Below are positions 1 through 9,850 of a stretch of 49,244 bases of DNA, piece by piece (the first letter of the stretch is position 1; the number at the start of each line of letters is the position of its first letter). The position numbers and the translations under genes were made by a program. The notes under the pieces are model-generated. The model ran no database searches. It was given only the letters and a program-made list of their open reading frames with translations, and had not been told where the DNA came from. This stretch comes from Arthrobacter sp. PM3. Its GTDB lineage: Bacteria > Actinomycetota > Actinomycetes > Actinomycetales > Micrococcaceae. The DNA lies in the NCBI RefSeq assembly GCF_003352915.1, contig NZ_CP022314.1, forward strand, positions 1,871,668-1,920,911. The letters are read 5' to 3'.

Positions 1-381
1 CCGCTGACCGTCTACACCATGACCTCCTTCTTCCGCGAAATGCCGTGGGAGCTGGAAGAATCGGCCCGGGTGGACGGCTGCACCCAGGGGCAGGCGTTCC
101 GGCGGGTCATCATGCCGCTGGCCGCGCCGGCCATCTTCACCACGGCCATCCTGGCGTTCATCTCCTCCTGGAATGAATTCCTCATCGCCAGCCAGCTCTC
201 CTCCGACGCCACCCAGCCGGTCACCGTGGCCATCGCCAGCTTCGCCGGCGCCCAGCCCAACCAGATCCCGTACACCGCGATCATGGCCGCGGGCACCATC
301 GTGACCATCCCGCTGGTCATCCTGGTCCTGGTGTTCCAGCGCAAGATCGTCGCGGGCCTCACCGCCGGCGCCGTCAAATGA
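1..381 (+). CDS. Carbohydrate ABC transporter permease, C-terminal part (5' end outside window)
   Basis: The reading frame is open from the first base and ends at 381, giving about 126 residues of an inner-membrane permease of the MalG type. The EAA loop that contacts the ATPase is clear: EESARVDGCTQGQAFRRVIM followed by PLAAP near the start. Hydrophobic segments follow (AIFTTAILAFISSW and a final IVTIPLVILVLVF helix), ending in QRKIVAGLTAGAVK, a typical tail for sugar permeases of this family. The next gene overlaps the stop codon as ATGA. A LacI regulator downstream fits a sugar-uptake operon. The substrate cannot be told from this fragment. Confidence 0.93.
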   Translation, partial: PLTVYTMTSFFREMPWELEESARVDGCTQGQAFRRVIMPLAAPAIFTTAILAFISSWNEFLIASQLSSDATQPVTVAIASFAGAQPNQIPYTAIMAAGTIVTIPLVILVLVFQRKIVAGLTAGAVK

Positions 382-683
382 CGGCCCCGGCCAGGGAAGA
401 CGGCGCCATGACCGGGCAGGTCAACAACAACAACGACAACGACAACCAGGGCCACGTGCCGGCTTCGCGCCGGAAGGTGCGTTCGGGCGAGGACTTCGAC
501 ATCATCATCGGGTTCATCGGCTTCTGGGCTATGGTGCTGTTGATCATCACCGTGTGGATGGAAGTCACCGCCCAGGACGCCCTCGGCTGGGCCCTCGGGC
601 TCCTGGCAGCACTGCTGGCCCTCTACGGCATGATCAGGCTGCGCCGCAGACTGCCTGGCCGCACCGCCACCCGGCGCCGCTAG
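378..683 (+). CDS. Small two-helix membrane protein of unknown function
   Basis: The ATG overlaps the stop of the permease gene by four bases, so the two are translationally coupled. The 101-residue product has a polar N-terminus with an Asn/Asp run (NNNNDNDNQ, encoded by an AAC/GAC-rich stretch). It then has two hydrophobic segments (about residues 43-60 and 68-86) and a basic Arg-rich tail (RLRRRLPGRTATRRR). No family is recognised. Its position suggests it accompanies the sugar transporter, but no function can be assigned. An internal ATG at codon 11 is an alternative start. Confidence 0.7.
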   Translation: MTAPAREDGAMTGQVNNNNDNDNQGHVPASRRKVRSGEDFDIIIGFIGFWAMVLLIITVWMEVTAQDALGWALGLLAALLALYGMIRLRRRLPGRTATRRR

Positions 684-778
684 GCAGCCGCAGGCAGGAC
701 GATTGAACTGCCGCGGGAAGGCGGGACGCAGCATGCCTGCGGCCGGCCTTCCCGCGGACCATCAGCAAGGGGACAGAC

Positions 779-1849
779 GTGGCACGGACATCCGAAAGGG
801 CGCAGCGGGGCGGCCACTCCGGCGTCAGCATTGAGGACGTCGCCGCTGCGGCCGGGGTTTCCACGGCCACCGTTTCCCGGGCCGTCCGGGGACTGCCCCG
901 CGTGTCCCCGGCGACGCGGGAGAAAATCCTCGCGATTGCCGAGAACCTTGGATACGTCGCGTCGTCGTCGGCGTCCGGCCTGGCGACGGGCCGGACCAAG
1001 ACCATCGGCGTGCTGGCCCCGTTCGTCAGCCGCTGGTTCTTCTCCAAGGCCATCGAGGGCGCGGACCGTGAACTGCATGCCCGCCAGTACAACCTCTCGC
1101 TCTTCAACCTCGGCGGCCACGGCAGCCACCGTGAACGGCTCTTCAGCAAGACCATGGTCTATAAGCAGATCGACGCCCTGCTGGTGCTCTGTATGGCGCT
1201 GACCCATGAGGAGATCGATCACCTCCAGAAGATCGATATTCCGCTGGTGGTCGTGGGCGGCCATGTCGAGGAGTGCCCCTACATCGGCATCGACGACTAC
1301 GCCGCGGCCGCCACGGCGGTCCGCCACCTGATCGGCCTGGGCCACACGGACATCGCCCTGCTGCACGGCGACGACGAAACCGACCTGAATTTCGACGTCC
1401 CCCGGGTCCGGATCCAGGCGTTCCAGGACATCATGCGGGAAGCCGGGTTGCCCGTCCGGCCCGAATGGGACGAGTGGGGCGACTTCACCGTGCGCAGCGG
1501 CCAGGAAGCGTTCCGCCGCCTCTGGTCCGCGAACGGCTCCAAGCCCACGGCAATCTTCTGCGCTTCGGACGAAATGGCCATGGGCGTCATTTTCGAAGCC
1601 AACGCGGCCGGAGTGCGGGTACCGGAGGACCTGTCGGTGATCGGCATCGACGACCACGACTTCGCCGACGCCATGGGTCTCACCACGGTCGGGCAGCGCC
1701 CGGACGAACAGGCCGAGCTCGGCACCAGGATGCTGCTTGACGAGCTCGACGGCATCGCCGGCTCCGTGCAGTCCGCGGTCGCACCGCACCGGCTGATTGT
1801 GCGCAGGACGACGGCGCCGCCGGGCCGTGCAGCCGCCCGGCCCGCGTAG
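779..1849 (+). CDS. LacI family transcriptional regulator
   Basis: The 356-residue product has an N-terminal LacI helix-turn-helix (SIEDVAAAAGVSTATVSRAV, about residues 17-36) and the hinge region AENLGYVASSSASGLATGRT. A periplasmic-binding-protein-like effector domain follows (IGVLAPFVSRWFF, then SVIGIDDHDFADAMGLTTV near the C-terminus). GTG is the start, with AAGGGGA about 8 bases upstream. It lies just downstream of a sugar permease gene and is probably the local repressor of that uptake system, with a sugar or sugar phosphate as effector. The operator was not located. Confidence 0.95.
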   Translation: MARTSERAQRGGHSGVSIEDVAAAAGVSTATVSRAVRGLPRVSPATREKILAIAENLGYVASSSASGLATGRTKTIGVLAPFVSRWFFSKAIEGADRELHARQYNLSLFNLGGHGSHRERLFSKTMVYKQIDALLVLCMALTHEEIDHLQKIDIPLVVVGGHVEECPYIGIDDYAAAATAVRHLIGLGHTDIALLHGDDETDLNFDVPRVRIQAFQDIMREAGLPVRPEWDEWGDFTVRSGQEAFRRLWSANGSKPTAIFCASDEMAMGVIFEANAAGVRVPEDLSVIGIDDHDFADAMGLTTVGQRPDEQAELGTRMLLDELDGIAGSVQSAVAPHRLIVRRTTAPPGRAAARPA

Positions 1850-1852
1850 CGC

Positions 1853-2800
1853 TTAGGAGGCGCGGGCCAACTGCCGGATCGGCACCCAACGGGAGGCCAG
1901 CCGGCGGTAGGCCGCGGCAGCCCCGGTCATGTCGCCTTCGGCCAGGCATTCGATGCCCAGGCGCACGTCCAGCGGTGAATCGTCGGGGTAGACCTTGTCC
2001 GCTACCGCGCCGTAGTCGAGTTCCACGACGGAATCGGGGTGGAAGAGTTCGAGCCACTCCGCGAGCTGGGTCAGGTCCTCGAGCATGTCCAGATCGGGTG
2101 CGGCGATGGCCAGGTGCGCCACCGCGTAGCTCACGCGCTCGAGCGCCTTGCCGATACCGGCCCGGATGCGGACCGTAACGATGTGGCCCTCGGATTCGAC
2201 GACGTCGGTGGGGTCCGATTCCTGGAACAGGCAGAACCAGCTGAACGGAATGCCCCACGTGGACGCCCGGGTGTGGACCCGGCTCACGCCGTCCTGGGCC
2301 CGCACCTCATCGATGCGTTCCTGGTGCTTGTCCCGCTGTTCTTCCGGGATCAGGAGCTGGGCCAGCGGCCCGTGAATGCCCTCCATCAGCGCGTTGGCGG
2401 CCAGCCCCGCCCGCAGCACCAACTGGCTGGGGCAGTACAGCAGCCGGTCGGCGCCCGCGGCGGCAGCACCGGCACCGGCGGAACCTGTGCCGGACTCCGC
2501 GGAGCCGGTGGTCCCGGCGCCATCGTGTCCAGCGCCTCCCGGCGCCAGTTTGGCCGCGGCCGGGACCACGCGCACCAGGTCCGTCCGGCCGGTGGGGAAC
2601 GGGTCGCCGTCGGAGCGGGTGATGCGGCCCAGGGATGCCAGCAGCTCGGCATTTTCCACGGCCGCGCGGGACGCCTGCCGTGCGCCGGCTGCCTTCAGGG
2701 ATTCCTGCTGCGCCTCCGGGAACGCCCCGAGGGGTTCGTAGATCCGGAGCGCGGAGGAGAACGGCAGCCCGACCTGGCCGCGGTAAATGTTCCCCGTCAT
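1853..2800 (-). CDS. Conserved hypothetical protein
   Basis: The 315-residue product begins MTGNIYRGQVGLPFSSALRI. An in-frame start 17 codons earlier (2851) would overlap the exonuclease gene, so the ATG at 2800 is preferred; AGGGAAA lies about 12 bases upstream. No signal peptide or clear membrane segment is seen. About residues 80-125 are an Ala/Gly/Pro-rich linker (AGHDGAGTTGSAESGTGSAG) between two folded-looking parts. The family looks familiar from Arthrobacter-like genomes but no function is known to me. It is 31 bases downstream of the exonuclease III gene and probably cotranscribed with it. Confidence 0.75.
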   Translation of the reverse strand: MTGNIYRGQVGLPFSSALRIYEPLGAFPEAQQESLKAAGARQASRAAVENAELLASLGRITRSDGDPFPTGRTDLVRVVPAAAKLAPGGAGHDGAGTTGSAESGTGSAGAGAAAAGADRLLYCPSQLVLRAGLAANALMEGIHGPLAQLLIPEEQRDKHQERIDEVRAQDGVSRVHTRASTWGIPFSWFCLFQESDPTDVVESEGHIVTVRIRAGIGKALERVSYAVAHLAIAAPDLDMLEDLTQLAEWLELFHPDSVVELDYGAVADKVYPDDSPLDVRLGIECLAEGDMTGAAAAYRRLASRWVPIRQLARAS

Positions 2801-2831
2801 GGGATCACGACGTTTCCCTGGGCGGCAGTCA

Positions 2832-3638
2832 TCAGTCCGCCAGTTCCGCAATCACCGGGGCGTGGTCCGAGGCGCCCTTGCCCTTGCGCTCCTCGCGGTC
2901 GATCATCGCGCCGGTCACCCGCGCGGCCAGCGCCGGGGAGGCGAGAATGAAATCGATCCGCATTCCTTCCTTCTTCGGGAAGCGGAGCTGCGTGTAATCC
3001 CAGTAGGTGTAGACGCCAGGACCCGGGGTGTGCGGGCGGACGACGTCCTGGAAGCCGGCCTCTTCGAAGGCATGGAAGGCGGCGCGCTCGGGCTCGCTGA
3101 CGTGGGTCAGGCCCTCGGAGCGGAAGTAGTCGATGTCCCAGACGTCCTCGTCCTGGGGCGCGATATTGAAATCGCCCATCAGTGCGATCTGCGCCTGCGG
3201 GTCTTCCTTGACCCAGCTGCCGGCGTGGGTCTTCAGGGTGTCGAGCCAGCTGAGTTTGTACGGCATATGCTCATCGTCCAGGGCCCGGCCATTGGGGACG
3301 TAGAGGCTCCAGACCCGGATGCCGCCGCAGGTGGCGCCGATGGCCCGGGCCTCCTGCACCGCGTCCTTACCATTCTTGCCGAACACGGGCTGGTCCAGGA
3401 AGGTGCGTTCGACGTCGTCGAGCCCCACCCGGGAAGCGATCGCCACCCCGTTCCACTGGCTCAGTCCGAAGTGGGCCACCTCGTAGCCCATGTTTTCGAA
3501 CAGCTCCCACGGGAAGTTCTCGTCCTTGCACTTCGTTTCCTGAATGGCCAGGACGTCACAGTCGGTGCGCTGAAGCCAGGCCTCCACGCGGTCGGCGCGG
3601 GCGCGGAGCGAGTTCACATTCCAGGTAGCAATCTTCAC
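2832..3638 (-). CDS. xthA: Exodeoxyribonuclease III
   Basis: AP endonuclease and 3'-5' exonuclease of base-excision repair, endonuclease/exonuclease/phosphatase fold. The product begins (V/M)KIATWNVNSLRAR and contains AIQETKCKDENFP (metal-binding Glu), SLYVPNGR, MGDFNIAPQDEDVWD and SDHAPVIAEL (catalytic Asp-His), all in the usual order. The GTG at 3638 gives the normal family N-terminus of about 268 residues. An in-frame GTG nine codons upstream (3665) is possible but would add residues not seen in the family. It is transcribed ahead of the hypothetical gene at 1853-2800. Confidence 0.96.
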   Translation of the reverse strand: MKIATWNVNSLRARADRVEAWLQRTDCDVLAIQETKCKDENFPWELFENMGYEVAHFGLSQWNGVAIASRVGLDDVERTFLDQPVFGKNGKDAVQEARAIGATCGGIRVWSLYVPNGRALDDEHMPYKLSWLDTLKTHAGSWVKEDPQAQIALMGDFNIAPQDEDVWDIDYFRSEGLTHVSEPERAAFHAFEEAGFQDVVRPHTPGPGVYTYWDYTQLRFPKKEGMRIDFILASPALAARVTGAMIDREERKGKGASDHAPVIAELAD

Positions 3639-3705
3639 AGTCCCTAACTTACCGAACTTGGCCACCAGGCGAAGCGGCAGCCGCCTCCCGGTCCTCTGGA
3701 AATTA

Positions 3706-3719
3706 GTAGGAAGTCCGAG
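3706..3719. promoter_or_regulatory. Imperfect palindrome TAGGA-N2-TCC upstream of mmsA
   Basis: GTAGGAAGTCCGAG lies about 50 bases upstream of the mmsA start. A closely related element, CTAGGACATCCAAG, lies at 23869-23882 upstream of the acyl-CoA dehydrogenase gene. Both fit half-sites TAGGA and TCC-A/G-AG around a 2-bp centre. They are inferred to be operators of one regulator of acyl-CoA or branched-chain catabolism. The regulator is not identified. Confidence 0.4.
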
Positions 3720-3770
3720 TATATTCGGCTGGAGAGATGATCTGGGTCACATGCAAAGGAGCATTAGGTC

Positions 3771-5269
<1,499 letters not shown>

Positions 5270-5270
<1 letters not shown>

Positions 5271-6400
5271 TGGCGGCGGAGCCGGCGCGGGGAACGGCCG
5301 GCGGGGCAGCGAACGGCGGAGCCGTCAATGACGAGGTCCTGTTTGAACGGCGCGGCAGGCTCGGCATTGTGACCCTCAACCGGCCCAAGGCCGTCAACGC
5401 CCTCACTGCAGGGATGGCGGCCGCGATGCTGGACCAGCTGGCGCTCTGGGCGGAGGACGACGCCGTCGCGGCGGTCCTGGTCCGCGGCGCCGGCGACCGG
5501 GGCCTCTGCGCCGGCGGCGATATCGTGGCCATCTATCAGGACATGCTCGACGGCGGGGACGCCACGGCGGACTTCTGGGCTGTCGAATACCGGCTCAACC
5601 TGTTGATCGCCGACTACCCCAAGCCCTACGTGGCCTTCATGGACGGGCTGGTCCTGGGCGGGGGAGTGGGCATCTCCGCGCACGGCTCGGTACGGATCGT
5701 CACCGAACGTACCCGCACCGGCATGCCCGAAACGACCATCGGGTTCGTGCCCGACGTCGGCGGCACCCTGCTGCTCTCCCGCGCACCGGGGGAGACCGGC
5801 ACGCACGCGGCGCTGACCGGCGCCCACCTGAGCGGTGCGGACGCGCTGTTCCTGGGCCTCGCCGACCACTTCGTGCCCTCGGAGCTGCTGCCGGAGCTGG
5901 CGGCGGCGCTTGAGACCGAACCCGCGGAGACCGCCGTCGGACGCTTCACCGCGCCGGCGCCGGCATCTGTCCTCGCGGAACAGCGCGACTGGATCGACGT
6001 CTGCTACTCCAGTGACGACGCCGGCGAGATCGTCCGCCGGCTGCGCACTTTTGGGGGAGAAGCAGCCGCCGAGGCCGCCGAGACCATCACGGCGAAATCA
6101 CCGACGGCCGTGAAAGTGGCGCTCGAATCCCTGCGCCGGGTACGCGGGCTCAGCCTGGCGCAGGCGCTGGAGCAGGAATACCGCGTCGGCGTGCATTTCC
6201 TCGCCGGCCCGGATTTCCGCGAAGGGATCCGGGCCCAGGTGGTGGACAAGGACCGCAGCCCCCGTTGGAAGCCCGCCACCCTGGCGGAGGTCACCGGCGA
6301 CGACGTCGCGGGCTACTTCGCCCCGCTCGGCGGCCGCGAACTGAGGCTCTCTCCGCGGGAGAGGGACGAGGAAAAGGACCAGGAGAAGGACAATGTCTGA
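5270..6400 (+). CDS. 3-hydroxyisobutyryl-CoA hydrolase (enoyl-CoA hydratase/isomerase family)
   Basis: The 376-residue product is in the crotonase superfamily but is longer than an ordinary hydratase. It has GIVTLNRPKAVNALT, the oxyanion motifs GLCAGGDIVAIYQDM and MDGLVLGGGVGISAHG, and GMPETTIGFVPDVGGTLLLS. This arrangement marks the 3-hydroxyisobutyryl-CoA hydrolase group, which releases free 3-hydroxyisobutyrate from its CoA ester in valine breakdown. The context (mmsA before, mmsB after) supports this over a plain hydratase. The start overlaps the mmsA stop by one base. The C-terminal end is charged ([14 protein letters not shown]) and overlaps mmsB by eight bases. Confidence 0.9.
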
Positions 6401-7355
6401 AGCAGCATCCTCGGCACCGGCGCCGGCCGAAACAGGCACCATCGCGTTCCTGGGCCTCGGCCACATGGGCGGCCCGATGGCCGTCAACCTGGTCAGAGCC
6501 GGCTATGCGGTGACCGGTTTCGACGTCGTGCCCGCCGCGCTGGACGCCGCCCGGGAGCACGGCATCCCGACCGCCGGGACGGCCGCCGAAGCCGCGGCGG
6601 GCGCCGGCGTCGTGCTGACCATGCTGCCCAGCGGCCGGCACCTCCTGGACGCCTACCGCGGCACCGACGGTGCCCCCGGCCTGCTGGAGGTGGCCGCCCC
6701 GGGGACCATGTTCCTGGACTGTTCCACGATCAACGTGGACGAGGCGCGCGAGGCCGCGGAACTTGCCGTGGCGGCCGGGCACCGTGCCGTCGACGCCCCG
6801 GTGTCCGGCGGAGTCGTCGGGGCCGAGGCAGGCACACTGACGTTCATGGTCGGCGCCCTCCCGGAGGATTTCGAGGCCGTCCGGCCGCTGCTGGACGTCA
6901 TGGGCAAGCGGGTGGTCCACTGCGGCGCCCACGGCGCCGGGCAGGCGGCCAAGATCTGCAACAACATGATCCTGGGCGTCTCCATGATCGCCGTCAGCGA
7001 GGCCTTTGTGCTCGGCGAGAAGCTCGGCCTGACCCACCAGGCGCTGTTCGACGTCGCCTCCGCCGCCTCGGGGCAGTGCTGGGCGCTGACCACCAACTGC
7101 CCCGTGCCGGGCCCGGTCCCGGCCAGCCCCGCCAACCGGGACTACCAGCCCGGGTTCGCCGGAGCGCTGATGGCCAAGGACCTCAAGTTGGCCCTCAACG
7201 CGCTCCAAAGCACCGGCGTCGCGGCCCGGCTCGGCCCGCTCGCCTCGGAAATTTACGATACGTTTGCCGCGGAGGGTGGTGCCGCCCGGGATTTCTCCGG
7301 CATCATCACCGATATCCGTGAAAAGTCGGAACACCAGCCGGAGGAACCCGCATGA
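6393..7355 (+). CDS. mmsB: 3-hydroxyisobutyrate dehydrogenase
   Basis: NAD-dependent oxidation of 3-hydroxyisobutyrate to methylmalonate semialdehyde. The 320-residue product has the N-terminal dinucleotide-binding motif [20 protein letters not shown], the substrate loop [20 protein letters not shown], and the catalytic Lys region [19 protein letters not shown]. These are standard beta-hydroxyacid dehydrogenase signatures. The first 13 or so residues ([13 protein letters not shown]) are a disordered lead. It overlaps the hydrolase gene upstream and the hydratase gene downstream (ATGA), indicating one transcript. Confidence 0.95.
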   Translation: MSEAASSAPAPAETGTIAFLGLGHMGGPMAVNLVRAGYAVTGFDVVPAALDAAREHGIPTAGTAAEAAAGAGVVLTMLPSGRHLLDAYRGTDGAPGLLEVAAPGTMFLDCSTINVDEAREAAELAVAAGHRAVDAPVSGGVVGAEAGTLTFMVGALPEDFEAVRPLLDVMGKRVVHCGAHGAGQAAKICNNMILGVSMIAVSEAFVLGEKLGLTHQALFDVASAASGQCWALTTNCPVPGPVPASPANRDYQPGFAGALMAKDLKLALNALQSTGVAARLGPLASEIYDTFAAEGGAARDFSGIITDIREKSEHQPEEPA

Positions 7356-8131
7356 CCGAACAGTACGCGAACATCCTGGTCGAGCGCCGCGGCCGCGTGG
7401 GCCTCGTGACCCTCAACCGGCCCGAAGCCCTGAACGCCCTCAACAAGGCCACCATGGACGAGGTCGTACAGGCCGTCACCGTGATGGACACGGACCCGGA
7501 CGTGGGGGCCGTGGTGGTGACCGGGTCGGCGAAGGCGTTCGCGGCCGGCGCGGACATCAAGGAAATGCAGTCCAAGGGCTACATGGACATGTACGCGGCG
7601 GACTGGTTCCGCGGCTGGGAGGACTTCACCCGGCTCCGAATTCCCGTGATCGCCGCCGTGTCCGGCTTCGCCCTGGGCGGCGGCTGTGAACTGGCGATGA
7701 TGTGCGACTTCATCATCGCAGGGGACAACGCCAAGTTCGGCCAGCCGGAAATCAACCTCGGCGTGCTTCCCGGCATGGGCGGCTCGCAGCGCCTCACGCG
7801 CGCCGTAGGAAAGTCCAAAGCCATGGACATGATCCTGACCGGCCGGTTCATGGACGCCGGGGAAGCCGAACGCGCGGGCCTCGTGTCCCGGGTTGTTCCG
7901 GCCGCCGACGTCGTCGACGAGGCCCTGAAGGCCGCCGCCGTGATTGCCTCCAAGTCCAAGCCTGTGGCGATGGTGGCCAAGGAAGCCGTGAACGCGGCCT
8001 TCGAGACCGGCCTCGCCCAGGGCGTGCTGTTTGAACGGCGTGTGTTCCATTCACTCTTTGCCACCGCGGACCAAAAGGAAGGCATGGCCGCCTTCACCGA
8101 GAAGCGGCAGCCGGAGTTCAACCACCGCTGA
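7352..8131 (+). CDS. echA: Enoyl-CoA hydratase
   Basis: The 259-residue crotonase has typical length and motifs: [31 protein letters not shown], and the two catalytic Glu segments [20 protein letters not shown] and [20 protein letters not shown]. In this operon it most likely hydrates methacrylyl-CoA to 3-hydroxyisobutyryl-CoA, though these enzymes often also act on short straight-chain enoyl-CoAs. The start overlaps mmsB as ATGA. It is the last gene of the valine operon and the last core gene before the accessory island. Confidence 0.95.
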   Translation: MTEQYANILVERRGRVGLVTLNRPEALNALNKATMDEVVQAVTVMDTDPDVGAVVVTGSAKAFAAGADIKEMQSKGYMDMYAADWFRGWEDFTRLRIPVIAAVSGFALGGGCELAMMCDFIIAGDNAKFGQPEINLGVLPGMGGSQRLTRAVGKSKAMDMILTGRFMDAGEAERAGLVSRVVPAADVVDEALKAAAVIASKSKPVAMVAKEAVNAAFETGLAQGVLFERRVFHSLFATADQKEGMAAFTEKRQPEFNHR

Positions 8132-8179
8132 AGAATGCCGGCCGGAAATGGGGATTTGATCGCTCTGCGGCGGCATTCT
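8132..8179 (+). other. Hairpin directly after echA, possible weak terminator
   Basis: AGAATGCCG (8132-8140) pairs perfectly with CGGCATTCT (8171-8179) around a 30-base loop, one base after the echA stop. There is no T-run after it, so intrinsic termination is doubtful. It may instead be a leftover end of a mobile element. Confidence 0.3.
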
Positions 8180-8198
8180 GTGATCCCCTGGTGTGGCC

Positions 8199-8489
8199 GA
8201 CGGCGCCACCGCCGAGGTTCAGGACGCGTCGGCCCGCAGCCCGGCGGTGCAGTTCGTTAGCGAAGGCGAGCATGTCCAGGGTGTATCGCCAAAGCCGATC
8301 CAGCGTCCTCATAACGAGGTTGTCTCCGTCGATCAGCGCCCGGAGTGGGCGATCGAAGTGTGGACGTGAGACCCGCGCCCCGAGCGCGCCGCGATCAATG
8401 TAGAGGTCATCGCGTCATATGCCGCCGGCGGCCAGCAGGACCACCTGCTGCCGCGTCGAAACACGTGCGTAGCCGATAAGCCCCGTCAT
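8199..8489 (-). pseudogene. Remnant of a serine recombinase (resolvase/invertase)
   Basis: Read on the minus strand from the ATG at 8489, the frame gives MTGLIGYARVSTRQQ, the exact catalytic N-terminus of small serine recombinases (nucleophile Ser in ARVST). It continues VVLLAAGGI and then hits an in-frame TGA at 8415-8417. The same frame resumes with RDDLYIDRGALGARVSRPHF, then DRPLRALIDGDNLV, MRTLDRLWRYTLDML and ELHRRAAGRRVLNLGGGAV. That is the family order up to the position where an intact enzyme reads DTSTP. A few residues are missing after STRQQ, there is one nonsense codon, and the rest of the catalytic domain, helix E and HTH are absent. The gene is dead. It sits beside short inverted sites that such an enzyme could have used. 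Confidence 0.88.
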
Positions 8490-8503
8490 AGGCCTCTCGT
8501 ATG

Positions 8504-8566
8504 TGTCTCGTAACTGGCGATGAACACACCGATTCAGCCAGAAAGATTCGAGACATAGTTACGAGA
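8504..8566. repeat. Cluster of TGTCTCG/CGAGACA half-sites
   Basis: Three related half-sites lie just upstream of the resolvase remnant: TGTCTCGTAAC (8504-8514), ATTCGAGACA (8546-8555) and AGTTACGAGA (8557-8566). CTCTCGTATG precedes the first. They match the arms of the inverted site at 8648-8673 and of related elements at 12543-12584 and 15031-15061. Several spaced copies near a resolvase gene resemble the accessory and core subsites of a res region. This is inference. Confidence 0.5.
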
Positions 8567-8647
8567 ATCGCCAGCCACGGACGACCCCACACCATTCCGC
8601 GAAATATGAGAATTGTGCTGCCCCAGCAGTCGCCCGGTCGGTTAGAC

Positions 8648-8673
8648 GTCTCGTATCCCAAGGGTTTCGAGAC
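8648..8673. repeat. Inverted site with 2-bp centre; left copy of a 13-bp island-flanking direct repeat
   Basis: Arms GTCTCGTATCCC and GGGTTTCGAGAC are separated by AA; the reverse complement of the right arm differs from the left arm at two positions. A 2-bp centre between imperfect inverted arms is the normal geometry of a serine-recombinase crossover site. The left arm plus one base, GTCTCGTATCCCA (8648-8660), recurs exactly and in the same orientation at 15049-15061, on the far side of the accessory genes. The stretch 8490-8761 otherwise holds no gene that I can support. Confidence 0.6.
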
Positions 8674-8761
8674 ATTCGTCGTGCCGCGGATTTGGAAGGG
8701 ACGATACTCAGCGGCCAGTTAGGCCCAGCTGAAGTTCAAATCTCATGACGCTAGGGACGAC

Positions 8762-9850
8762 CTAATCCACCCTCCGCCAATACGGGTGTTGGCTGTCTCC
8801 AGCCTCATCGAGTACGAACGCGACGCTCTGCTCAGCACGAGTCACTCCGACGTATAGCTTCGCCGCTGCTAGGTCCTCCAGCGGCGTTCCCCTCTGGAGC
8901 AGCCTCTGCATCTTGTCTGTCGGAAAGATCAGCACTCGTTCACGTGTAAGTCCCTTGGCGGCGCCGAAGTTCATAAAATTTAAGTGATCGTGGCTTTTCC
9001 AGGAATTGGCACCCCAACGCAGATTCTGCGGGGCGAACCCTTCGACGTACGCCACGACGTCTGCAGTTCGCACGAGAAACACGCCGTCATGGCCTGTAGT
9101 GGTCGCATTCAATGACACTGTTTTCGGGAACGCCCAGCCGCTGTCGAAAAGCGAGTCGGCGAACGCGGCGATTTCAGGTCGGCACCGCCACGTTTCCGAC
9201 CGATGCGTGATGACCAGTCTGCCGGCTGCCTCTTGGCGGCGGAACCAGTTCCACACCTGCATGTTCTTATACTGCTTGTGCTTCCGTTCTAATGGGCTAG
9301 TCGCGACGACCGCCTGTCGTACGTCCCCCACCATTGTTAACGGAACGGTGGAGCGCAGCAGAGCATCCAGGACTTCCAAGTCGTACCCGCCCAGGTCCTG
9401 CACCTCGTCGATGTAGACATGATCGTAGATGGCTTCCAGTCGGCGTATTGGGAGCGAACGCGATGCCTCGATCAGGAGAGTTGCCAGGTGCGCGGCGTGA
9501 ACCGCGCGCAGTAGATCTGATTGGGTGAAGTATCGTCCCCGTGCTGTCACAGGCACTCGCTCCTGGTACAGGCTCTTGTCATCGAGGCCGTTAAGGTCCT
9601 GGCCCGGAAACAGGAACGGAAGATAAGGGCGGATGAATTGGCCGATGAGGAACGTGAACCATCCAGACACTTCTACGTCGGCGGTCGGATTCGCTTCGGT
9701 CACTCGTCGACGTAGTTCTGCCTGATTGTTAAGAGTGAACGTGAGAACGAGGATTCGCTGCCCCTGCGAGGCGGCGGCACACGCCTCGACGATGCTCTGC
9801 GTTTTCCGCGATCCCGCCACGGCGAGAACGAGTTCACCTCCGACTGGCAT
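8762..9850 (-). CDS. UvrD-like helicase/ATPase, GajB-like partner of the OLD nuclease
   Basis: The 362-residue product is a compact superfamily 1 helicase. Motifs in order are P-loop AVAGSRKTQSIV (residues 11-22), motif Ia LVLTFTLNNQAELRRRV, Walker B YIDEVQDLGGYD (DEVQD at 148-152), motif III MVGDVRQAV (about 173-181), a motif V-like FGAAKGLTRERVLIFPTD, and motif VI LYVGVTRAEQSVAFV. The usual N-terminal Q-motif is absent, and the P-loop has Arg where GSGKT is normal. The ATG lies inside the end of the nuclease gene (17-base overlap), so the two proteins are almost certainly made together. An OLD nuclease plus UvrD helicase is the architecture of Gabija anti-phage defence. This protein is shorter than classic GajB (about 490 residues), so it may be a distinct subtype. 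Codons are less GC-rich than in the core genes. Confidence 0.85.
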   Translation of the reverse strand: MPVGGELVLAVAGSRKTQSIVEACAAASQGQRILVLTFTLNNQAELRRRVTEANPTADVEVSGWFTFLIGQFIRPYLPFLFPGQDLNGLDDKSLYQERVPVTARGRYFTQSDLLRAVHAAHLATLLIEASRSLPIRRLEAIYDHVYIDEVQDLGGYDLEVLDALLRSTVPLTMVGDVRQAVVATSPLERKHKQYKNMQVWNWFRRQEAAGRLVITHRSETWRCRPEIAAFADSLFDSGWAFPKTVSLNATTTGHDGVFLVRTADVVAYVEGFAPQNLRWGANSWKSHDHLNFMNFGAAKGLTRERVLIFPTDKMQRLLQRGTPLEDLAAAKLYVGVTRAEQSVAFVLDEAGDSQHPYWRRVD

